Part shown: piece after piece, positions 52,937 to 59,015 of the stretch | How the letters are laid out: each line of letters begins with the position of its first letter | Position numbering within the stretch: position 1 is the stretch's first letter | From: Cladosporium sp. IMV 00045 | Lineage: Eukaryota > Ascomycota > Dothideomycetes > Cladosporiales > Cladosporiaceae | Direction of reading: 5' to 3' | Length of the DNA stretch: 59,015 bases | Assembly (NCBI GenBank): GCA_001931905.2 | Contig: MSJI02000788.1 | Coordinates: 1 to 59,015, forward strand | The notes under the pieces: generated by a model | What the model saw: only the letters and a program-made list of their open reading frames with translations | Told to the model about the DNA's origin: nothing | The model's database searches: none | Made by a program: the position numbers and the translations under genes

Positions 52937-55473
52937 CTAGTACCTGGGCGGACCACTGCTGCCAGGGTAAGGAGGCTGCTGACCCGGGTACCCGCCCTGC
53001 TGGGGAGGACGACCGTAGCCCTGCTGACCCGGAGGCGGACCAGGAGGGGCTTGGTACTGCTGCTGGCCTGGAGGGCCCTGGCCGTAGCCCTGCTGAGGAG
53101 GTGGGCCACCGTACTGACCGGGGGGAGGAGGGCCGCCGTAGCCGCCCGGAGCGGGGCCGCCTTGCTGGCCTCCCTTCTCGTCCTGGGTGTCGTAGCTGGG
53201 GTCGATGGCGCCGAGGATGAGTTTGAGGACCCAGAGATCGGGGGTGAGCTCGACTGGGGGCTGGGCGCGGGCCATTTCGGCGGATTCGTTCTCGTAGTTG
53301 GAAGTGCAGTCGACCATGGAGCCGATTTGGGGGTCGTTGTCGAGCTTGCCCAAGAATTCGGTTGCTGCAGAGCAGTGTCAGTGTTTTATCAAGTCATGGC
53401 GAAACCTTTGATCGCTTACCTTTCTGATCGTTTCCGACCTGGGCGAATTGGAAGGCGATGGCACCCGGGCCGAGGTTGGAGGTCTGGTTGACGGCGTAGC
53501 GGATCGTGTCTTCGAGAGCGCCGTTATTCTCGCCGGCGGGCTGTCCGTCAGTGATACCAATGACCAGAACAGGCTTCTGCGGCTGGCGAAGCTTGGGCAG
53601 GACGATCGGGTCGATAACCTTCTGGCGAAGCTTGGTGCCAAATGGAGTGAGTCCCTTGTACCTCTTGCCACTGAGGATTTGGTGAATCTGCGGGTTGAAT
53701 TAGTTGCTGGAAAATTGCCAAAGATACAGGTCTCGGAAACCGTACCTGCTGCTCCGTGCGGACATTCGAGAGCATGTTCGCCGGGATGTCATCGTCGTTC
53801 ATGAACCGAATTTCGATGCTAAGTCTTTGTCAGTAACTGGTGCATTGACCTATGACACGTCCGCCAACATACCCATCCTCATCGAAAAGAGTAGCAGCAA
53901 AAGCAACTCTTTGCATGATAACCTCCAAGTCCTTGATACGCTCGCCATTCTCCTCAAAAGCCATGGAACCGCTGTCGTCGATGTAAATGACCACATCGTA
54001 CAGCGCCAGACGCACTATGTCGACAGCGATTTCGCGAGGAATCTTCCAAGCCTGGCAGAGTCTGTCGACCTGCTGGGCGGCGCGCTGGGCCGTCTGCTGG
54101 ATGCGCGGGTCGCCTGGCGGGTAGAATGATTGTAGGCGCTTCTGCTGAATCGCTTCTTCGAGTTGGCGCACGTAGCCGTTGATGTTGTGAGGAGCGGACG
54201 GCGCGGGCGGGCCACCACCGTACTGCTGCGATTGTTGCGGTGGCGGACCGCCGTATGACTGCTGCTGCTGTTGCTGGCCAGGCGGCGGTGGGCCTCCTGG
54301 ATAACCTTGGGGAGCTCCCTGTGAGTGAAAAATAGATTAGCGAGCGATCTCGAATGTCTTTCACGCGCGACCATATTAACGCATGTGAGCACGAACATAG
54401 CTGCCAGATTGCTGCGGTGGGTATCCAGGGCTTTGACCATAGGGCGAAGGGCTGTAGGGCGCTGGGCTATAGGGCGGCTGCTGCTGCTGCTGCTGCTGGT
54501 GGTTGTAGGTATGCTGGCCTGGGTATCCTGACGATTGCGCGGGCGGCGGCGGAGGAGGTCGCGAGTATTGCGACTCCGGTGGTGGTTGCTGCTGGCCATA
54601 CTGAGGCGGGGGTTGGCCATAACCTTGCTGCGGCGCAGGAGACTGGTAACCGCCGGCGGGAGGGTAGCCGCCAGGCGCGGGCGATTGATAGCCAGTGTTT
54701 CCCTGCGGCCTATTCGGTTGAAGCGGTGCAGGGTATGGCGAGTTCGAGGGCGGCGGTTGCTGGGCTGGAGCGGCATTTGCGCCGCCAGCGGCTAAACGCG
54801 CTGCGAGAGGCATTTTGCGGTTGTGTGAAGTTGATGTGGTGGTTGTAGTAGTGGTAGGTGTTTCCAGCAATTCCCGAGATTATATCCAGATGAATTGTGT
54901 AGCAGGGAATGTCGGAGAGAAGAGGATTGTAGGAAAACCGTAAAGAAAGAAGTCGCGAGGCAAAGAAGCAGGACGCAAGTGAAGAAATGACGAAGGTCTT
55001 ACCTGGTTCGGATTGTAGGCTTGGTACTGCTGAAGGCGAAGTCAGTCACATGTTGCCTATGCCGGCGTCACTGGCGAAGCTTAGGGCCGTCGTAAGGCGC
55101 TCGTAATGAAATCGCCGGCCATGCGCGGAAGTAGGGTTAGGTGACCTCTAACTCACCTGCTGCTGGGGTGCTCCGCCCTGTCCACCCTGCACGGCTTGCT
55201 GAGCAGCGTTTGCTGCGGCTATCTTGGAGGCAAGCTGTATTGCGATGCTTGTCAGCCTGGTGACTCTTCCTCTGTACTGCTTCTTCTCGTTTCTTGCCCG
55301 TCGCCAGCCTCGTCTTCTCGCCACCGTCTCTCCTCCCGAGTCGCTCACAGCTGAGAAGAGGCGATGACGTTTGCGAGGGGCTGTGTTGGAAGCATGGTGG
55401 GGTAGGTGAAAGCTGGCCAGGCAGCGAGACAAGCAAAGACTCCAAGCAATTGTCGTGGCGAACTTACACCCAT
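52937..55473 (-). CDS. von Willebrand A domain protein with Pro/Gln/Gly-rich arms and two possible N-termini
   Basis: Common exons are 54759-54397, 54318-53873, 53818-53746, 53687-53420 and 53364-52937. Two N-termini are open. Form 1 starts at 55473 (MG), then 55234-55157 (LASKIAAANAAQQ...) and a 27-base exon 55029-55003 (QYQAYNPNQ), joining 54759: 562 residues. Form 2 starts at 54813 (MPLAARLAAGGANAAPAQ) and reads straight on: 543 residues. All junctions are phase 0. After a long Q/P/G/Y-rich arm comes NGYVRQLEEAI...IQQTAQRAAQQVDRLC, then the vWA domain: IYIDDSGSMAF (MIDAS DxSxS), LFDEDGIEIRFMN, GLTPFGTKLRQKVIDP, IGITDGQPAGE, FQFAQVGND and a C-terminal PPQQGYG-type tail. vWA domains bind partners through a metal ion; the partner here is unknown. 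A TATA box precedes form 1. Confidence 0.85.
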
Positions 55474-55541
55474 GACTGACTTCGATCGATGGTAGATGTG
55501 TGAGGATTTGCAATTGGGCCAAGGGCGAGTTGCTGGAGGGA

Positions 55542-55547
55542 TTTATA
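55542..55547 (-). promoter_or_regulatory. TATA box of the vWA gene, first promoter
   Basis: TATAAA on the minus strand about 70 bp upstream of the ATG at 55473. It supports transcription starting before the MG exon. Confidence 0.5.
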
Positions 55548-55721
55548 AGAGATTTGGTGGTGTGAGGTTTGTTGTTGTTTGTCACGGGAGAGGCAAACAA
55601 TTTATTGGGGTGACAAGTGAGAGAAAGAGCTTCGGGGCTGAAGCTCTGAGCCCCTCGCTTGACACAGCCACTCCCTGGCAAGGCACAGGCTAAATGTTAT
55701 TACTCGCGCGATCTAGTCGCT

Positions 55722-55820
55722 AAGGAACCGACCGTCACGAAGATCAATCGACGACAGTCATTGTTCAGGCGCCTCATGAATCGGGCGACAAAAGACATTG
55801 CACGCTCGACAGCCCTGTAA
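55722..55820 (+). repeat. Direct repeat copy 1
   Basis: About 99 bp beginning AAGGAACCGACCGTCACGAAG and ending CACGCTCGACAGCCCTGTAA. It matches copy 2 at 55883-55980 along its whole length with many substitutions. No open frame or terminal inverted repeat is visible. Confidence 0.7.
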
Positions 55821-55882
55821 CTACCGTCCTCACTCCGCCTTAAAACCCCACTCACCAGGCCAAAAATGTTCACCTTGTCCCG

Positions 55883-55980
55883 AAGGAACCGACGGTCGTG
55901 AAGATTAAACGACCATGATCATTGTTTGGGCGCTTCATGGTGCAGGTAACACATGACACTGCACGCTCAACAGACCTGTA
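55883..55980 (+). repeat. Direct repeat copy 2
   Basis: About 98 bp beginning AAGGAACCGACGGTCGTGAAG and ending CACGCTCAACAGACCTGTA, 161 bp downstream of copy 1. Some differences are C/T or G/A changes, the kind caused by repeat-induced point mutation, but others are not. Confidence 0.7.
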
Positions 55981-56078
55981 AGAATCGGGATCCCACCAGG
56001 ATAGATAAACCTGAATTGGCCAACTGTCATTCAATTCCTACACTACACAAAAGACACACGCATAGTTCATACACCGCA

Positions 56079-58158
56079 TCAAATCCTCGTAACATCCACC
56101 CTAGCTCTCTCAAAGACATTATGACCCAGCACCTCCGCCTCCCTCTCCTCATCAGACGCAATCTTCCTCGGCGTCAAATTCATAGCGACATAAGTGCCCG
56201 GTCCACGGCGCTTGGAGAGCGTGCCCGGGTTGACGCAGAGGACGGATTCCACGACCTGCGAATTATGTTAGTGTCATTAAAACGTGCTAACCAATCAATG
56301 AAATTGCATTCCAAGAAACGCAATCAAAGCATACCTTAGCAAAAGGCGTCAAAGTCGATGGCACGACCAGCACATCTGGACGCACATTCAGCCACTCGGC
56401 GAGTTTGAGGTACGAAATATCCAAACTCGCGCCAATGGGATGGCGTTCCTCCTGTCCAGGCGCCGGTACTTCGCCGGGGATGGGAGCGAGTTTCGCGACA
56501 TTCTCGCGCCCTTGCGCCGGGAAGACGGGGAAGTAGTGGCGCTGGTCGATGAGATGGGCGCTCAGGCGCGCGAGCAAGTCGTCGCTGAAAGCGGCGCCGG
56601 ATTTTCCTGCCGCGTAGACGTTCTCGCGCCGCAGTTCGGTGAGGATGTCTTGGCTTGTGATGCCGAAGACGACTTCGTTGATGGAGAGGGTGATGGGGTT
56701 GGTGACGATTTGGCATTGTTTCGGAAGGCCTAGTTGGGCGCGGGGGAGGCGGTCTTGGGGGAAGGAGACGTGTTTGCTGATTACGTCGCGGAGGGAGGGG
56801 ACGAGGATTATTGTGATGGTTGGGTGGGATTGGGTGAGGCGTTGGATGGGTGCAGCGATGAGAGCGCGGAAGACGTCGGTCAATGTAGCAGTGTCGGGGT
56901 TGAGTTTCGTGTCGGGTGGGAGGTGAGCTTCCAAGTCGCCCGAAGCGAGAAGAGGGTGTTCAACATCAAGGAAGGGTCCGGTGAGGATGAGGACGTCTGG
57001 TCGTTGAGTGGCGGCTGAAGAGAGGAGAGTGTGGAGTGCAGAGTAGGAGAGATCAGTCTCTGGGGTATATGGGCCACCGGCGATCATGTAGCTGAGAGGG
57101 CGGGGTTCACCAGTGGCATTGGTGAGGCGTTCATTGTGTATCTCAAGTTCTGTCGGTGTTGATGCTGCAGGAGGAAGAAGTGGCAGGCGTAGTGTTTCCG
57201 AGACGGCAAAGTATTCGCCGCTGACATTGGTTCCCCGTAGAGCAACAATCTTGCCAGGAAACAAGTCATAGCCAACACCATTTTCGAACTTCAGAGGAAC
57301 GCGCATACCAGCTCCCATCCTTCGACTTGTTTCGAGCACCACGGAGGCCGCGTTCAGCTTGCCATCTGGCTGATCGCAGGCTATCCTACCCACAGCCACG
57401 ACCTCAGAGCTTGACTGTGCTGCAGGATTGCCAAACGCGGAATCTGGAAGCTTGTGATGTTCTTGAACCAACTCTGTGAAGGTGTCTATTCTGTCATCGA
57501 GAATCTCGGAAGCAGATGACAGCTGCATGGCCATCGGTTTGTATGCGAATTTGGTGAGCTCGGTGTTGGCCTTGAGCTTGACACGGCTTTCAGTAGGCGG
57601 TTCTTCAGGAGCCGTCGCAGCGGGAATGTGTGCATTGAGGGTTTCCATGACATGACCAGCATTCTGGCGGTCCGCGAAGCTGGAATTTGCTGATGATGCG
57701 TCGCGGCTGGGTATAGGCGTGGGAGAGCTGTGGATGCCGTTCTTCGCAGCCTTTGATGTGGGTGTCTGGTGTTCTCCAGCCTTTCTCTTCGCACTGCTTA
57801 CACTTCTAGGAGTGTTGGATACGACACCGCCGAGCATATCGAACATGTCTCCTCCGCCTGCGTTCGCCCTCGGTGTTGCACCCATTGTCTTTCTTGGCGC
57901 AGCATGCTGGCCCTTTGCTCGTGACTCTCGCTCCAATGCATCTTGTAGGTCCTTCTTGAAGTCTTTCGCGGTCTTGTATTCCAGCTTGGTGTTCTCAGTG
58001 CCCATCTTCAGCACGTATGATTCCCATTTGTAGAAGAGTTCTTGCGGGTCCAGAGAGAGCAGGCGGGTGATGGAGAGCAGTTCGTGGACGACATCTTGTG
58101 TTATATTTGGAGATGATGAAGCGAAGAGCTCTCTGATCTGAGCCTCTGCGTCTGCCAT
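56079..58158 (-). CDS. POL12: DNA polymerase alpha-primase B subunit
   Basis: Exons 58158-56335 and 56255-56079 (79-bp intron, GTATGC...CAG) give 666 residues. It is the regulatory B subunit of the polymerase alpha-primase complex, which lays RNA-DNA primers and links to telomere capping. The N-terminal helical domain (MADAEAQIRELFASSSPNIT...) and a linker with Ser/Pro and Lys-rich spots precede an OB-fold region (VVAVGRIACDQPDG...SRRMGAGMRVPLKFENGVGYDLFPGKIVALRGTN). An inactive calcineurin-like phosphoesterase fold follows: MIAGGPYTPETDLSY, PDVLILTGPFLDVEHPLL, TIILVPSLRDV, FGITSQDIL, PDVLVVPSTLTPFAK. The second exon adds VVESVLCVNPGTLSKRRGPG, a typical end of the domain. The start at 58158 is preferred to an in-frame ATG at 58209. 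MCB elements lie upstream. Confidence 0.92.
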
Positions 58159-58229
58159 GATAGTGGTGTGTTGTGTGTAGATTGTTCGGATACTTCGTCT
58201 CACATCCAAGTGTCAAGCGTAATAGGGCG

Positions 58230-58245
58230 ACGCGCCCAACGCGTT
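58230..58245. promoter_or_regulatory. MCB-type elements in POL12 promoter
   Basis: ACGCGCCC at 58230-58237 directly followed by palindromic AACGCGTT at 58238-58245, 72-87 bp upstream of the start. The pair has the same two sequences, ACGCGCC and ACGCGT, found before POL3. Confidence 0.55.
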
Positions 58246-58805
58246 AAAGTGAAAGTGGAAATCGCCAATTAAACACGATCAATCTCAAAATCAAATACAG
58301 TGATAAAATTTATGACTGCTGGCATAAGCAAGCACAGACGGGGCTTCGGGCTATGAGCGAAGACCCGAGATGTTCTCGCACTCGTATAGAGGAGGATGTT
58401 AGTGCATGCGCCTTATGCCTTCTCGGCCTTTCCACTATTATCCCCTTCCTCTCAGCCTTCTATCACTTGGCGGCAGCATTGATGGCGGGGTCTCTCAAAA
58501 TCGTCTGATAAACAGTCCAATCAATCCAACCACCCGGTACAGGAGCGGAAACGCCGCGTGTCATAGCGGTCTGTCTGTTGTCTCTCGTCTGGCTTCAGGT
58601 CTCATCTTTACTTTTTTTTTTTTTCTTTGCTTGTGTCTTCAATACCTTTCTTGCTGCAGATTCCTCAGTTCAGCCTTATACAAGGCATCCCCCCTGCACT
58701 TCCAACCAGTAACCAATTACCCGCGGAGTTACTCCTCGTCTGGTGCCCGTTACTGAACCTAGCGATCGCCCCAAAAGCATAAGGTACCGATTCGGAGACG
58801 ACGCT
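58246..58805. other. Divergent intergenic region between POL12 and the right-edge gene
   Basis: About 0.56 kb beyond the MCB pair. Includes a T-run of about 14 bases near 58612 and two CCAAT boxes (about 58518 and 58711). Should hold the promoter and leader of the right-edge gene. Confidence 0.5.
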
Positions 58806-59015
58806 ATGGCCGATCTCTCTGCTACCACACAACAGCAGCCCGGCGCGGTTGCACAGCCCCTGGAAAAGGCTCCATCTCGCGCAGAGTCCTTCCAGTCTGC
58901 CTCTTCCCAGCCCAACACTTCCGAGACTCCGGCAACATCCACCCAAAGCACCGTCGCCGGCGCCGAGAGAGATGACGAGCCGCAACAACCATGGACTGCA
59001 CCCACTGATGGCCCT
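58806..59015 (+). CDS. N-terminus of an unidentified protein, cut by window edge
   Basis: An ATG at 58806 opens a frame of 70 codons running off the right edge. The visible part (MADLSATTQQQPGAVAQPLE..., then Ser/Thr/Pro/Gln/Ala-rich, ending DDEPQQPWTAPTDGP) is a disordered leader, so the family cannot be told. The steady codon usage and lack of stops suggest a real gene. Confidence 0.6.
   Translation, partial: MADLSATTQQQPGAVAQPLEKAPSRAESFQSASSQPNTSETPATSTQSTVAGAERDDEPQQPWTAPTDGP

Larger units (their letters stand above)
55474..56078. other. Intergenic with a diverged direct repeat
   Basis: 0.6 kb between the vWA gene's promoter side and the POL12 3' end. The centre is occupied by two copies of a roughly 100-bp sequence (see separate entries). 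Confidence 0.55.

Noticed and set aside
52682..53491. 269-codon plus frame
   Set aside because: Antisense to the Pro/Gln-rich C-terminus of the vWA protein.

Overview
The window is nuclear DNA of a filamentous ascomycete (Pezizomycotina), most likely a dothideomycete. The evidence is as follows. Genes are interrupted by short introns (45-233 bp, mostly under 100) with GTRNGT donors and CAG/TAG acceptors. The gene set is eukaryotic and fungal: exosome, replicative polymerases, mitochondrial ribosome, Pho85-type cyclin, GEP4, PTM1. Spacers are long and hold no operons. The class assignment is inference from protein style and was not tested by a search. I rebuilt splice sites by eye, joining conserved protein segments across frames.

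Layout. 0-4.5 kb: the N-terminus of a gene leaving the left edge; a divergent pair, exosome RRP43 and WBP11-like splicing factor, sharing a 243-bp promoter with a CACGTG box; a PLAC8 protein. 6.2-12.3 kb: a homeobox regulator with about 3.8 kb of gene-poor DNA upstream. 12.3-15.6 kb: DNA polymerase delta catalytic subunit POL3, with a one-base frame break. 15.6-20.7 kb: an accessory pocket with two proteins bearing an F-box-like LPxExRN motif and little else. 20.7-25.9 kb: a secreted LVIVD/choice-of-anchor-B protein and a Pho85-type cyclin. 25.9-34.7 kb: about 8.8 kb without a credible protein gene. 34.7-44.4 kb: mitochondrial ribosomal protein uL15m with a telomere-like box in its promoter, a small acidic-tailed protein, mitochondrial sulfide:quinone oxidoreductase, an orphan cullin N-terminal fragment, and two unnamed membrane proteins. 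46.3-52.2 kb: an MFS hexose transporter, mitochondrial PGP phosphatase GEP4 and the seven-TM protein PTM1. 52.9-59.0 kb: a von Willebrand A protein with two apparent alternative first exons, DNA polymerase alpha B subunit POL12, and the start of a gene leaving the right edge.

How the genes relate. Most are housekeeping genes of unrelated pathways. The clearest functional link is between POL3 and POL12. Both carry a perfect MCB (ACGCGT) plus an ACGCGCC variant within about 130 bp of their starts, which suggests shared G1/S control. The regulators (homeobox factor, cyclin) have very long upstream regions, while housekeeping pairs share compact promoters. The items I find most worth checking are the duplicated first exons of the von Willebrand A gene, the POL3 frame break, the orphan cullin fragment and the 8.8-kb gene-free stretch. 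I did not find a CRISPR array, a recognisable transposase, a tRNA or an rRNA gene.
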